DNA from: Halocatena salina
GTDB lineage: Archaea > Halobacteriota > Halobacteria > Halobacteriales > Haloarculaceae
Reading direction: 5' to 3'
Length of the DNA stretch: 64,000 bases
Assembly (NCBI RefSeq): GCF_023115355.1
Contig: NZ_CP096019.1
Span: 2,046,001 to 2,110,000 of the forward strand
Shown here: positions 36,556 through 45,556 of the stretch, piece after piece
How the letters are laid out: each line of letters opens with the position of its first letter
How positions within the stretch are numbered: the first letter of the stretch is position 1
Made by a program: the position numbers and the translations under genes
The notes under the pieces: model-generated
What the model was told of the DNA's origin: nothing
The model's input: the letters and a program-made list of their open reading frames with translations, nothing else
The model's database searches: none

Positions 36556-37701
36556 TCAAAAATTATACCCGAAGTCGGCGAGCCGGTAAATGCCGATCCC
36601 GAACACATCATTCGTTTTCCCATCTTCATAATTTATAAAACTAACTAACCAACATTTATTTGAATTATTTGGAGATTCATAAAAACTAATAGAACCGCTG
36701 TCGCCGCGTTTTAGATCGTTACCGGAGCTGTTGTCCTTGTGAAACACCGAATACGGTTTCGGAAGACAGCCGGGGGCGGTGTAGATCGTTTCAGCGGTGG
36801 TTTGTATCTTCGAAAAACTTGTCCGGCACGTCGTTCGGCCCACTTTTTGTGTATTCACTCCGCGACTCTTGAGATGACCCAGACCATCGTAGGAGAAATG
36901 CCCACTGATGCCGTTGTACCCCGAATACCGAATGGCGCGTTCGATTCGGTACCTCCCGTGGAGTTTGACCATAGCATAATCTTCTTTACATTTTGTGTGT
37001 TTCACCGTGCCAAGAGAGGTTCCATCGGGGTGTTTGAGCGTCGACCCTGTCGCGTCGTTTCCCGAGAAGATGTGCTGGCACGTAGCGAGATACCGCTTAC
37101 CGTTTTTGAATGCAGGAGCACCCACGGATCCGATCGGCGCGTTTGAGTTTCCCCGTACCTCGTATCCGCCCCGAATCGCGGCGGTGGATGAACTCCAGTT
37201 TCGAAGGGTATCGGTACAGCTGATCGATTCAAAACCCGATACAGATTCGACATCGATCTTGACGCCTTCGACGTGGGTCGGAATCTCTCCCATCATCGTC
37301 CGTACGTCGCTGTCCTGTAATCGAACGATCAATCGGGAGTTGTCCCCCCCTCGTTCTCCCGGACTAACACCGATACTGACGACGCCTGGCATCGCTCCGA
37401 GCGATTGCTCAACCCGGTGTTTCATTCGTGTGGCGTGAAGGAAATCGTTGTACCAGTCGGCGGGGACGTACCGTTTGTGAGCCGTCGGCTCGTCAAACGG
37501 ATTATCACTGTGAAACCCGATGACGATAGGTACCTCATCCGAAGCTGCCCCATCGATGTCCTCCTGAGTGATGTATTTGGCTGACATCTGTGTGAATCCG
37601 ACACCAAGAAGAGAAGATAACAAACGACGACGGCTCATTCCCGGCTGGGTTTCAGTATGGATCTTATCGGTCGATGGGCGGCTATAGTCATCTAACATCA
37701 T
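36556..37701 (-). CDS. Tat-exported trypsin-fold (S1-like) serine protease
   Basis: A 381-aa secreted protease. The N-terminus has a Tat-like SRRRLLSSLLGVG. Residues about 55-180 form a propeptide-like region. The S1 triad is readable as His210 (LATCQHIFSG), Asp241 (KEDYAMVKL) and Ser335 (RGDSGSISF), with several cysteines that could pair. The protein is unusually basic and Asn/Ser/Lys-rich for a haloarchaeon, and the gene and flanks are AT-rich, suggesting acquisition. ATG 37701 is 29 bp from a TATA-like box, supporting leaderless expression. It is convergent with the CPBP gene and alone on its strand. Confidence 0.85.
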   Translation of the reverse strand: MMLDDYSRPSTDKIHTETQPGMSRRRLLSSLLGVGFTQMSAKYITQEDIDGAASDEVPIVIGFHSDNPFDEPTAHKRYVPADWYNDFLHATRMKHRVEQSLGAMPGVVSIGVSPGERGGDNSRLIVRLQDSDVRTMMGEIPTHVEGVKIDVESVSGFESISCTDTLRNWSSSTAAIRGGYEVRGNSNAPIGSVGAPAFKNGKRYLATCQHIFSGNDATGSTLKHPDGTSLGTVKHTKCKEDYAMVKLHGRYRIERAIRYSGYNGISGHFSYDGLGHLKSRGVNTQKVGRTTCRTSFSKIQTTAETIYTAPGCLPKPYSVFHKDNSSGNDLKRGDSGSISFYESPNNSNKCWLVSFINYEDGKTNDVFGIGIYRLADFGYNF

Positions 37702-37725
37702 CCAAATCGGTATACTTTCACATTC

Positions 37726-37734
37726 GTAAAATAG
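37726..37734 (-). promoter_or_regulatory. TATA box for the serine protease gene
   Basis: On the minus strand CTATTTTAC is centred 29 bp before ATG 37701, in a 260-bp AT-rich spacer (37702-37960) that otherwise holds no credible gene. Confidence 0.45.
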
Positions 37735-37960
37735 ATTGTCGAAGTTTCATTATAGGTTCAAAGTATGATATAATAGTATCTACGTCGGTTTCGATGCCGT
37801 ACCCAATGAGGGCGCACTGGTAATACAGTAATATAGTTGAGGATGAGGATAGTCGATACATGTCGGTATCGTGTTGTATATTAGTCCGTGTGAGATAGGA
37901 TAAATATTTTGATATAGTGTGTTGATAATACACATCTAACGGCGCGATCTAACGATCGGT

Positions 37961-38392
37961 TCAGCCCGTGCGATCGGTCCATCGAACGTTCCGCAGCATC
38001 CAACCGATCGTGTAGCCGATGGAACCGGAGACAAGAGCGAATACAGCCGAAAACCAAAGCAAAAGCTGGAGATATTCACCAGTGTTTGCCCCGGGAAACG
38101 TTGCTACTCCACCGCTGGTAAACAGCCCTATCAGCAAGAGGAGTTGAATCACAACCACTACTACGTAGCCTGCGTTGGTGTAGGCGATCCCACCAGCCGT
38201 TCCGAGGAGGACGAGGATAGCAACCCAACCAGCAATATCCGACCGGACGAAGACGAGTACCCCTAATGGGACGACCGTTCCGACCACCCCGAGAATAATC
38301 GAGGCGATGATCCCTGCTAGAAGCATGCGCCGAGAGCGATCCCACGACCTCCCGAACAAAAATCCTACGAGGGAGATCCTCCAAATGGGCAT
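37961..38392 (-). CDS. Small four-helix membrane protein, unknown function
   Basis: A 143-aa protein with four hydrophobic segments (MLLAGIIASIILGVVGTVVPLGVLVFV is the first pair) and a basic cytoplasmic start (FGRSWDRSRR). Not recognised beyond a generic DUF-type haloarchaeal membrane protein. ATG 38392 lies 29 bp from a TATA box and replaces the frame's GTG one codon earlier. It sits in the AT-rich island beside the serine protease gene, same strand, but its own promoter and a 260-bp gap argue against an operon. Confidence 0.7.
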   Translation of the reverse strand: MPIWRISLVGFLFGRSWDRSRRMLLAGIIASIILGVVGTVVPLGVLVFVRSDIAGWVAILVLLGTAGGIAYTNAGYVVVVVIQLLLLIGLFTSGGVATFPGANTGEYLQLLLWFSAVFALVSGSIGYTIGWMLRNVRWTDRTG

Positions 38393-38417
38393 CACTTAAG
38401 ACTGATAGGTGAGTGAG

Positions 38418-38425
38418 TATATACC
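38418..38425 (-). promoter_or_regulatory. TATA box for the small membrane protein gene
   Basis: GTATATAC (itself palindromic) is centred 29 bp before ATG 38392. The surrounding 38393-38605 is AT-rich with no further feature. Confidence 0.5.
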
Positions 38426-38605
38426 TTATCTACAGTCAAGTATCCATTTGATCCAGACCTATCATATTAGAGAGTGATGTGGGTTGAGATATGTTCATTG
38501 GTTGTTCGACTACATCGAGACGTCGTTACCTACTAAGTGCCATTGTAGGCTAGGATTTGATAATATCTCACTACGCAACTTTAATTAATAAATAACTATT
38601 TTGTA

Positions 38606-39043
38606 TCATATAGATTGGAGAGTTGTTCGGACGCGATTCCAATGACTTCCTTTCCAGAACCACTGTCCGCAGTTTTCACACCTCCAGACGCGTCGCTCCT
38701 CAGGAACGTCGTCTGGTCGTGAATCGGAAGTAGGTTCGAGACGACCGTTACATCGACTACAGCGCGTCGGTTCGATGAGTGTGAGTCTGATACCCGCGTT
38801 TTGCAGCGTTCGGAGTTGTTCTTCCGTGTCTGTGCTTTCGAGCAGGATCGCGGTGTCGGTTCGCGTGGCGAGCTGTCGATCACGGGTGATGAGCGTGCGA
38901 TCTTCGGTTCGGGCGATAGCGATCAGTCGGTCGTCGGCTTCAACGTCATAATCGAGTGCGTAGCTAGTGTCGTGACCACACATCCGAAGGTAGCTTCGCA
39001 GTCCACCACACATCACGTCGAGCAGCAGCCGTCGTTGATTCAT
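38606..39043 (-). CDS. Mut7-C PIN-like RNase domain protein
   Basis: A 145-aa protein with the Mut7-C layout. LLLDVMCGGLRSYLRMCGHDT carries the first acidic residue, VEADDRLIAIARTEDRTLITRD the next, and a C-terminal zinc ribbon follows (CSRCNGRL ... CENCGQWFWKGSHW). Predicted ribonuclease (family knowledge). ATG 39043 overlaps the stop of polX by 4 bp (ATGA), so it is the third gene of a coupled operon with DUF5788 and PolX. Confidence 0.92.
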   Translation of the reverse strand: MNQRRLLLDVMCGGLRSYLRMCGHDTSYALDYDVEADDRLIAIARTEDRTLITRDRQLATRTDTAILLESTDTEEQLRTLQNAGIRLTLIEPTRCSRCNGRLEPTSDSRPDDVPEERRVWRCENCGQWFWKGSHWNRVRTTLQSI

Positions 39044-40788
39044 CCGTCGAGAAACGCTCGAACGTCCTCTGCGGGCCACATGGTGAGCACGTCGCTCGGT
39101 TCGGCCCAGCCGCGTCGAGCGGTATGAACCCCATACTGGATGTAGTCGTAACTTTCCGGTCTGTGGGCGTCGGTGTCGATCGTGATAGTCGCTCCCTGTT
39201 CGAGCGCGGCTTGCACCGCACTTCCTTGGAGATCGAGCCGACGGGGGTTAGCGTTGATTTCTAATGCTGTTCCGGCTTTCGCGGCCGCGTCGGCCAGTGC
39301 TGGCACGTCGATGTCGAGTCCGGATCTCCGATTGAGTTGGCGACCAGTCGGATGGCCAACGATGTCGACTGCAGGATGTTCGGCAGCCGCGATGAGTCGG
39401 TCGGTGCCGTCGCCATCGAGTGCGGCGTGTGGTGAGGCGACGACACAGTCCAGCTGTTCAAGTAGCCCCTCATCCACGGACAGACGGCCATCGGAATCGA
39501 TGTTCGCCTCGACGCCAGCGAACACATCGATCTCTGCGTCGTCTCCCACCGCACGGAGCTCTGAGAGTTGTGTTTCGAGCTGTCGGTCGGAGAGACCGAC
39601 TCCGCCGACCATTCCGGGGCCCTCGGCGTGGTCGGTGATGCAGATGTACTCGTATCCTCGGTCGGTTGCCGCCGCAACCATCTCCTCGATGCTGTTTCGT
39701 CCATCTGACCAGTCGGTGTGGAGGTGGAAATCACCACGGATCGCATCGAGGGTTACGAGATCCGGCAGTTCGTTCGCTGCTGCTGCATCGATCTCTCCCC
39801 GTCCTTCCCGCAGTTCTGGGGGGATCGGAGGGAGATCGAGTGCGTCGTACACGTCCGTTTCGGTCTTGCCGCCGATCCGGTCGCCGACGCGTTGGCCCGC
39901 ATCCGGATCGTCCGTCTCGGAGATGTCGAAGACGCCGTACTCGTTCACCTTCAAACCGCGCTCGATCGCGCGGTTGCGAAGCTCGACGTTGTGGTCCTTG
40001 CTTCCGGTGAAATACTGGAGGGCAGCCCCGAACTCCGACGGATCGACGACGCGGAGATCGACGCGGACACCGTTTGTTCTGACGCTGGCTTTGCCCGTTC
40101 CGGCTTCGATCACCCGCCCTGTGTCGGGCCAGTCGGTGAACGCGTCGACCACCGCTTGTGGATCCGTGCTCGCCACGAGCGTGTCGACATCACCGATAGT
40201 GGGCCGCCACCGCCGCAACGATCCCGCCACTTCACAGCGTTCGACCGCAGCCGTCTGGGTGAGATGATCGACGATCGCCTCCCCGATCGGCACGGCGTCG
40301 CTGAGGAGCTGTCGGTCCTGTGACTGGCGGGCGAAGTCGATGTTGTCGAGGATGTTCGCCTCCGTTTTGGGCCCGAAACCCGACACTGTTCGAATTTCCT
40401 CGTTTTTCGCTGCCGTTTCGAGATCGTCGAGCGTTCGTACGTCGAGTGCTTCGTACAGGCTGCCCACCGTTTTGGGTCCGATGCCTTCGACGCTCGTCAA
40501 CGTCTTCATGTTCACCGGCAGCTCTGCCCGCTTTTCTTCCAATTCGTCTATCTCGCCGCTCTTGGCATATTCTACGACTTTCGAGGCAATGGCCTCGCCG
40601 ACACGATCGATCCGTTCAACGGCGGCTGCACCCTCTTGTTTGGCGAGTGCGGTGACGTTCTCGGGATACTCCCGGATGTTATCCGCTGCACGACGGTAGG
40701 CGATCGGTTTGTACTCCACGTCTTGGGCTTCGAGGAGATCGGCGAGTTCTTCGAACTGCGTTGCGAGTTCCTCGTTGCGGATCGTCAT
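39040..40788 (-). CDS. polX: DNA polymerase X with PHP domain
   Basis: A 582-aa gap-filling repair polymerase. It starts with a helical 8-kDa-like domain and helix-hairpin-helix repeats (LTSVEGIGPKTVGSLYE, then TVSGFGPKTEANIL). The nucleotidyltransferase site is VAGSLRRWRPTIGDVDTLV (G-S and DxD). A C-terminal PHP domain has GDFHLHTDWSDGRNS and SPHAALDGDG, giving 3'-5' exonuclease or phosphoesterase activity. Start ATG 40788 (MTIRNEEL) overlaps the upstream DUF5788 stop by 4 bp. Confidence 0.96.
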   Translation of the reverse strand: MTIRNEELATQFEELADLLEAQDVEYKPIAYRRAADNIREYPENVTALAKQEGAAAVERIDRVGEAIASKVVEYAKSGEIDELEEKRAELPVNMKTLTSVEGIGPKTVGSLYEALDVRTLDDLETAAKNEEIRTVSGFGPKTEANILDNIDFARQSQDRQLLSDAVPIGEAIVDHLTQTAAVERCEVAGSLRRWRPTIGDVDTLVASTDPQAVVDAFTDWPDTGRVIEAGTGKASVRTNGVRVDLRVVDPSEFGAALQYFTGSKDHNVELRNRAIERGLKVNEYGVFDISETDDPDAGQRVGDRIGGKTETDVYDALDLPPIPPELREGRGEIDAAAANELPDLVTLDAIRGDFHLHTDWSDGRNSIEEMVAAATDRGYEYICITDHAEGPGMVGGVGLSDRQLETQLSELRAVGDDAEIDVFAGVEANIDSDGRLSVDEGLLEQLDCVVASPHAALDGDGTDRLIAAAEHPAVDIVGHPTGRQLNRRSGLDIDVPALADAAAKAGTALEINANPRRLDLQGSAVQAALEQGATITIDTDAHRPESYDYIQYGVHTARRGWAEPSDVLTMWPAEDVRAFLDG

Positions 40789-41222
40789 CGTCGCCCCCGT
40801 GAGCTGCTGTCTTCTCTCCCGAGTGCTCGCTTCAGGAAGTTCGACCACCGCTTTCTGTCGGCAGTCTTTTTCGTTGCGATCTCCTGTTCGATGTCGACCG
40901 GTTCGAGACGTTCGAGCGCCGACAACGCCCGGTCGATACCGATGACGCTCTCAACCAACCGCTCGCCGGTCTCGAAACTGATGTCGTCGTCTTCGATGCG
41001 TTGGACGCGTTGGCGACGCTCGCGCCGGAGGTTCTTCTTCAACCGTTCGACTCGCTCCCGGTCGTCGGGTGGGATGGTGTTCCGTCGCTTGGTTTCGAAG
41101 ATGAACTCCTGCAGTGCGATCTCTTTGCCTTGTACGTCGATCGTCTCCGGAATCGACGCACCGACCGTCGCGCCCTCGCGCTCGACCCGCTCGAGTAACT
41201 GCTTTCGCTCGTACGGTTTCAT
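40785..41222 (-). CDS. DUF5788-family protein
   Basis: A 145-aa charged, helical protein: MKPYERKQLLERVEREGATVGASIPETI, then LQEFIFETKRR, a basic arginine-rich helix (LKKNLRRERRQRVQRIED) and a basic C-terminus. It belongs to a haloarchaeal family of unknown function (DUF5788; recalled). The ATGA overlap with polX implies a role alongside that polymerase, perhaps nucleic-acid binding through the basic helix (inference). ATG 41222 is chosen because the longer frame runs antisense-like through the next gene's spacer. Confidence 0.88.
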   Translation of the reverse strand: MKPYERKQLLERVEREGATVGASIPETIDVQGKEIALQEFIFETKRRNTIPPDDRERVERLKKNLRRERRQRVQRIEDDDISFETGERLVESVIGIDRALSALERLEPVDIEQEIATKKTADRKRWSNFLKRALGREDSSSRGRR

Positions 41223-41280
41223 ATCGGACGTTCGTCCCTGGGATACAAAAGAATCGTGTGGAGTCAGTGCGTGACCAGTG

Positions 41281-42867
41281 TCAGAACAGCCCTCGATCCG
41301 GTTCGTTTCGCTTGCTGTCTCGTCGATTAGTCCGCTCGTGGCCGTTGGTTCTGTTCTGCTCTGTGGCTCTGTTCGTTGTACGGTCGTTCGTTGCTGATCG
41401 CTCCTGTTGCTCGTCACGTGTCTGGGTGGACGACGTGTTTGTGTCAGCTGCCGTGGTATGGATGTTCGTGGCGTGCTGTGCCGGATAGGGCTTGTCAGGG
41501 GTTCTTGACAGCCGTCCCCGCAGCTTTGCCCCCACTTTTCGTACTGCGCCAGTCGACTTTGCCAGTCCCCCACGCAGCTTGGCCGTCGCCGTCGCTACTG
41601 GGGAGTTAGTGGACCGGTCGCTGGAGTCGTTCTGGGGATCCGTAGTGTTCGTCTCGATCCCTTGTTGCTGGTGCTCCTCTGAAGACGTCTGGATCTTCTC
41701 CTGTAACGTGGTGTGTTCGTCTCTTACTGCCTGAAGGTCGTCTTGTAGGTCTTGATTCTTGTCTCTCAGCTCTTCATTTTCGCCTCTCAGCCTCTGTTTT
41801 TCGTCTCGTTCTTGTTGGAGGGACTTCTCCAGACTCTGTTTTTCTTGTTTCACTTGCTGCAGCTCATCGGATTGTTCCTGCTCGTTCTCATCTCCTTCAT
41901 TCTCGGTGGTTGCGCTTTCCTCGGGAAGATCCTCGGCGATGCCGTCGTTTTTCTCGACGTCGAATGGTATTCGCTCTTCAATCAACGGTTCTCGGTACCC
42001 GTATTGTTCGTCGTACCATTCCTCATCTACATGAGGTTGTCTCTGCTCTTCGATCTCTTTGAGCTGCTGCAACTGCTTGTACTCCGTTATCAACTCTGCT
42101 TTCTGTGCTTGCCAGCTTTTATTCTCATTTTCGCTCAGGTCTTCAAGGGGATCAAATTCCGCATCGTTCCTGTACGTTCCGAGTCTTTCCCGAATCTCGT
42201 TGAGTTCCCTGACGTTTCCTTTGGTCTGTTCGAGACCAGCCGTAATCTCCTTGTTATACGATTCTCCTTTAATCTCCTCCAACTCTTCATACGTTGCTAT
42301 CCCATCTATCTGCTCTTGGATCTGTTCACGTTTTATTTCAATTCGTGTTTCATGAAGATTGCTAAGCGCCTCCGCAATACGGGGAATCTTCTTGATTCCC
42401 GGACTCGGAGCGTTTTCTACCCCCCACAGGGCGATATCCTCAGGAGCTTGTTCGGTGAACGACTCGTCTAACTCATCGATCTTGTCTTCGATTCCTGCCC
42501 ACTCTGATCTCCTCTGGCCATCTTCCCACTCGATTCCATTCTCATCGACGAGATCTAGCGCACCTTCACTGAACTGCTCTAACAGATCGATATCATCTTC
42601 GTCAATCTGATTCCATCCACTTTCACTCCCTTCACTAATCTCATTAAGCTTATCTTGAAGCAATCCCTGCCCTTCACTGCAACCTGGATTCGCACAGATC
42701 TCTTCGATGAATTTCGATGAGTGAATTTTATCAGATAATTCTCCTGTCTTTACAAATGGAGTTTTGATAACACCTAGAATCGAATTCAGACGAGATACGT
42801 TCGCTGACGATTCGAACTGATGCTTGAGTTTCGAGCAGCTCTGACAGGGATCAGGATCGTCGCTCAT
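41281..42867 (-). CDS. Coiled-coil protein with N-terminal cysteine pairs, unknown function
   Basis: A 528-aa protein not recognised. Cysteines at 8, 11, 58 and 63 (CQSC and CANPGC) could bind zinc. Residues 70-300 are acidic and helical with several conserved-looking Trp. Residues about 333-400 form a heptad-rich coiled coil (LQQVKQEKQSLEKSLQQERD and onward). Residues 400-528 are a low-complexity, Thr/Asn/Arg-rich, basic tail. Codon use is more AT-rich than in the flanking repair genes. It overlaps the upstream HEAT-like gene by 4 bp (ATGA), so the two products are probably made together and may interact. Confidence 0.8.
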   Translation of the reverse strand: MSDDPDPCQSCSKLKHQFESSANVSRLNSILGVIKTPFVKTGELSDKIHSSKFIEEICANPGCSEGQGLLQDKLNEISEGSESGWNQIDEDDIDLLEQFSEGALDLVDENGIEWEDGQRRSEWAGIEDKIDELDESFTEQAPEDIALWGVENAPSPGIKKIPRIAEALSNLHETRIEIKREQIQEQIDGIATYEELEEIKGESYNKEITAGLEQTKGNVRELNEIRERLGTYRNDAEFDPLEDLSENENKSWQAQKAELITEYKQLQQLKEIEEQRQPHVDEEWYDEQYGYREPLIEERIPFDVEKNDGIAEDLPEESATTENEGDENEQEQSDELQQVKQEKQSLEKSLQQERDEKQRLRGENEELRDKNQDLQDDLQAVRDEHTTLQEKIQTSSEEHQQQGIETNTTDPQNDSSDRSTNSPVATATAKLRGGLAKSTGAVRKVGAKLRGRLSRTPDKPYPAQHATNIHTTAADTNTSSTQTRDEQQERSATNDRTTNRATEQNRTNGHERTNRRDSKRNEPDRGLF

Positions 42868-43673
42868 GCTGTGAGTTTTTCGTGTGCTTGTTCCACGAGC
42901 TGCTGATTTTCGCGTGCTTCAACGGCTCTCGGATGATCGTCAGGGATTTCTTCGATGATTGGATATTCTTCTCGAACGACAGCAGCGTTGTCGGTGATGA
43001 CCGTACGAGCAGTATCCTTATCGGGCACATCCCCGCTCAGAACGAGATTCGCAATCGCAAGAGTCGTATCTGCGATGATCGTTTGCTCGTCAGCCGTGGT
43101 GATATCCACGAGTCCCTCAAACGCCATCTCCGTTTCCGGACTCCCTGATTCGATAGCTGCCTGCAACAGGTCAATCGTTCTGTAAAGGGTGCTGCGATGT
43201 CCGAAATCAGCAGCAGTAAGTGCCCGTTTGACGACGATCCCCGGAACTGTCTCACCTACTGCCGCTAGCTCCACCCATCCGATCACACCTTTCCGAACGA
43301 CCGCGAGTTCGTTTTTGGGACGGTCATCCCAGTGTTCTTCATCCCGGATGCGGGTCGCTTCGGTCAACGCCGGGCCAGCGTCTTCGAGTGGAATGGCCTG
43401 CTGTTCAACTAACTTGGTGACTGCCCCTGCCAAGTCACGCCGGACGCGACTTTCCTCAGCTGCTTCGAGGCCGGTCAGGAATCTGTCTGTCTCACCCTCA
43501 AACGCCTTCGGGGAATACTTCACAACCGACTCTAGCGATGATGCAGCAAATCTAGCGTCTATTCCTGTCTCTACGTAATCAAACAATGCTTGGATGGCAT
43601 TGCTAGCTCTATCGGAGTTTTCTTTTGCTCTATCATACGCCGTACTCGGGGACATTGACGGCTCGTCGTCCAT
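42864..43673 (-). CDS. HEAT-like helical repeat protein, unknown function
   Basis: A 269-aa all-helical protein. Repeated helix pairs are suggested by FAASSLESVVKYSPKAFEG, RVRRDLAGAVTKLVEQQ, GIVVKRALTAADFG and LAIANLVLSGDVPD, typical of HEAT/ARM-type scaffolds. There is no catalytic motif. ATG 43673 (MDDEPS) is preferred over a TTG at 43688. It precedes the coiled-coil gene with an ATGA overlap. The pair has no partner genes of known function and lies between the repair operon and DUF5789, suggesting an inserted accessory module. Confidence 0.78.
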   Translation of the reverse strand: MDDEPSMSPSTAYDRAKENSDRASNAIQALFDYVETGIDARFAASSLESVVKYSPKAFEGETDRFLTGLEAAEESRVRRDLAGAVTKLVEQQAIPLEDAGPALTEATRIRDEEHWDDRPKNELAVVRKGVIGWVELAAVGETVPGIVVKRALTAADFGHRSTLYRTIDLLQAAIESGSPETEMAFEGLVDITTADEQTIIADTTLAIANLVLSGDVPDKDTARTVITDNAAVVREEYPIIEEIPDDHPRAVEARENQQLVEQAHEKLTA

Positions 43674-43838
43674 ATGTGATTGCAACAAACCAGTGGTTAA
43701 TAATTCTTACTGATATCTGATGAAAATACGACGACGGAGGTCTGTCGATCGGACTGCCATAGCACACCGAGACAGTGATCATCCGATCGACCGAGAGCAA
43801 CCGACAGGGTTAATCCGAAACCGGCCGGATGATCGTCC

Positions 43839-44123
43839 ATGGCTGAAGAGGACGAGGAGTCCGGGCCGGTCGTAGAACTCGGCGAGAGCGAACCGGTCGA
43901 GGGGGCACCGCTGGCGCGTATCACCTCGCGGTTGCATTATGGCATCCCGAAGAGTGACGCCATCCGCCGTGAAGGAGATTCCGTCATCCGCACGCCCGAC
44001 GGTCCACGCGAGCTTGCGGACGTACTCGAAGCGTCCGAAGAAACGTACTTCCCACGGGAGCAAGATCTCACGAACGCCGTCCGTGCGGTGATCGGTACCG
44101 GTCCGGTGCCGACCGAGGAGTAA
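43839..44123 (+). CDS. DUF5789-family small acidic protein
   Basis: A 94-aa protein with VVELGESEPVEGAPLARITSRL, YGIPKSDAIRREGDSVIRTPDGPRELADVL and a C-terminal FPREQDLTNAVRAVIG. It matches a common haloarchaeal family of unknown function (DUF5789; recalled). The gene sits convergent with nreA, 12 bp between stops. No membrane segment or metal motif is present. Confidence 0.87.
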   Translation: MAEEDEESGPVVELGESEPVEGAPLARITSRLHYGIPKSDAIRREGDSVIRTPDGPRELADVLEASEETYFPREQDLTNAVRAVIGTGPVPTEE

Positions 44124-44135
44124 GTGCCTGCGTGC

Positions 44136-45404
44136 TCACCGCCCGTTTCGCTCGAGAAACGCAGAGAGATCACTCTGAACGCCCGCAACCAGCTCGGAGT
44201 TGCGCCGTAGCTCCGAGCTCTCGATCGGTAGCTGTTCTTGTAGTTGGGCGATGGCGCCATGGAACGATTGAGCTGTAGCTGACTCCGAGGAGACGGCGTC
44301 CCGGACAGTCTCTCGGATCAACCAGACGCCCACAGGACCCCAGTATTCGTCCGTGACATCCCGGAGGACGAGCGCCTTTGCTTGGCGGTCGCGTTCTGTG
44401 AGGTGTTCGAGCACCGCGAGGCGGGCGGCGTAGTACGCGCCGGAAGTCTCCTCGACATATTGGGTTCGTCCCCCAAAGCCCTCATAATCGCTTGCGACCC
44501 AGTAGCCCTCACGGCCGGGACTCCAGACGCTTCCGGGGGATTTCATCTCTACGAGTTCGAACTCCCAGTTACCGGGTGCGAGGATTACCCAAAACTGGTT
44601 GCCGAGATACTCGGCCCGCCGTACTTCCACCGCGTCGATGGTCGCGGCGTTCCGAAGCGATCCGCGCAGGAACTGGGAGACAGTATCGTCGACGGCGGTG
44701 ATCGACCACCGCGTCGGAACCAGTGTACGGTTTCGTCGCTGTCCGAGTGCGCCCGCCGACAGGATGGTGTTGATGTCGTACACGTCGAATCCACGGTTGT
44801 ACAGATACGTCATCGCTCCCTCTGCACGCCAGTCGTCGTCTGAAAGCGTCTTCTCGACTGCACGCGGGACATGGGGGTTCTCCGTGAGTTGGGCGTCACT
44901 CGCGTGTGCTCGCGGCCCGCGTGGCGTCGCTACGCGATCGACCGCCATGTCGAGTGTGGGCGTGGTTTCGAGATCGACCTCCACGTCGACCGGACGGTCT
45001 GCGATGGCTACCTCCCGGCGAACGCCCGTAAATCCGTCCCATTCATCGGCCACGTGGATGTCAGTCGGTTGTGTGGAGTTGAGCAGTCCGGCTCGGGCCT
45101 GAAACACATCGTCGATGGTGACTCCCTGTCGGTACCACTCTCCGCTAGTGACGTAGTCGGTGGCAGAGACATCCGGCGCAACCGGAGCTAGCACTCCCGC
45201 AGAGACGCGTGGATAGCCCGACCGGCCGACGAAAATCGACGGAGCAGTGCTTCCGAACAGCGAATCACCCTGCAGCGTCTCATCGATCTGTCGTTCGACG
45301 TCCGTGAGGTACTCCGTGATGGCGTAGGACTTTTCCTGTGCCAGCTGGCGTTTGTGGTGCTCCTCGTCGTGTTCGAGGCCCTCGATGAACTCCTCAAGCC
45401 GCAT
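44136..45404 (-). CDS. nreA: DNA repair protein NreA
   Basis: A 422-aa archaeal Nre-family protein, implicated in DNA-damage resistance through PCNA. Family motifs are SIFVGRSGYPRVSAGVLAPV near the N-terminus, then GPRAHASDAQLTENPHVPRAVEK and LGNQFWVILAPGNWEFELVEM. The C-terminus QSDLSAFLERNGR carries a PCNA-interacting peptide pattern (Q-x-x-L-x-x-F-L). The NreB-type N-terminal zinc finger is absent, so it is NreA. Start ATG 45404 has no competitor nearby. Confidence 0.94.
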   Translation of the reverse strand: MRLEEFIEGLEHDEEHHKRQLAQEKSYAITEYLTDVERQIDETLQGDSLFGSTAPSIFVGRSGYPRVSAGVLAPVAPDVSATDYVTSGEWYRQGVTIDDVFQARAGLLNSTQPTDIHVADEWDGFTGVRREVAIADRPVDVEVDLETTPTLDMAVDRVATPRGPRAHASDAQLTENPHVPRAVEKTLSDDDWRAEGAMTYLYNRGFDVYDINTILSAGALGQRRNRTLVPTRWSITAVDDTVSQFLRGSLRNAATIDAVEVRRAEYLGNQFWVILAPGNWEFELVEMKSPGSVWSPGREGYWVASDYEGFGGRTQYVEETSGAYYAARLAVLEHLTERDRQAKALVLRDVTDEYWGPVGVWLIRETVRDAVSSESATAQSFHGAIAQLQEQLPIESSELRRNSELVAGVQSDLSAFLERNGR

Positions 45405-45556
45405 CGCTCGTTCTTGGTGCTGGGACGGCTTGAACCTTCAGCAAAACGGGATGCGTGGCATCACAGCCCAGTGCGAACCACTGGATGCCCTACGATGAGT
45501 ACGGGAGCGCAGTGATCGCGGGCGTTTCGTGGTCACGGTGTAACCGTCGTCGATAG

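Noticed and set aside
37718-37933. 71-aa minus-strand frame (MYYQHTISKYL...) in the AT-rich spacer
   Set aside because: Composition is Tyr/Ser/Ile-rich, unlike haloarchaeal proteins; it overlaps the TATA box of the serine protease gene and has no recognisable motif.
45485-45556. 23-aa plus-strand frame between nreA and tfb
   Set aside because: Very short, ends against the tfb stop on the opposite strand, and no promoter is visible.
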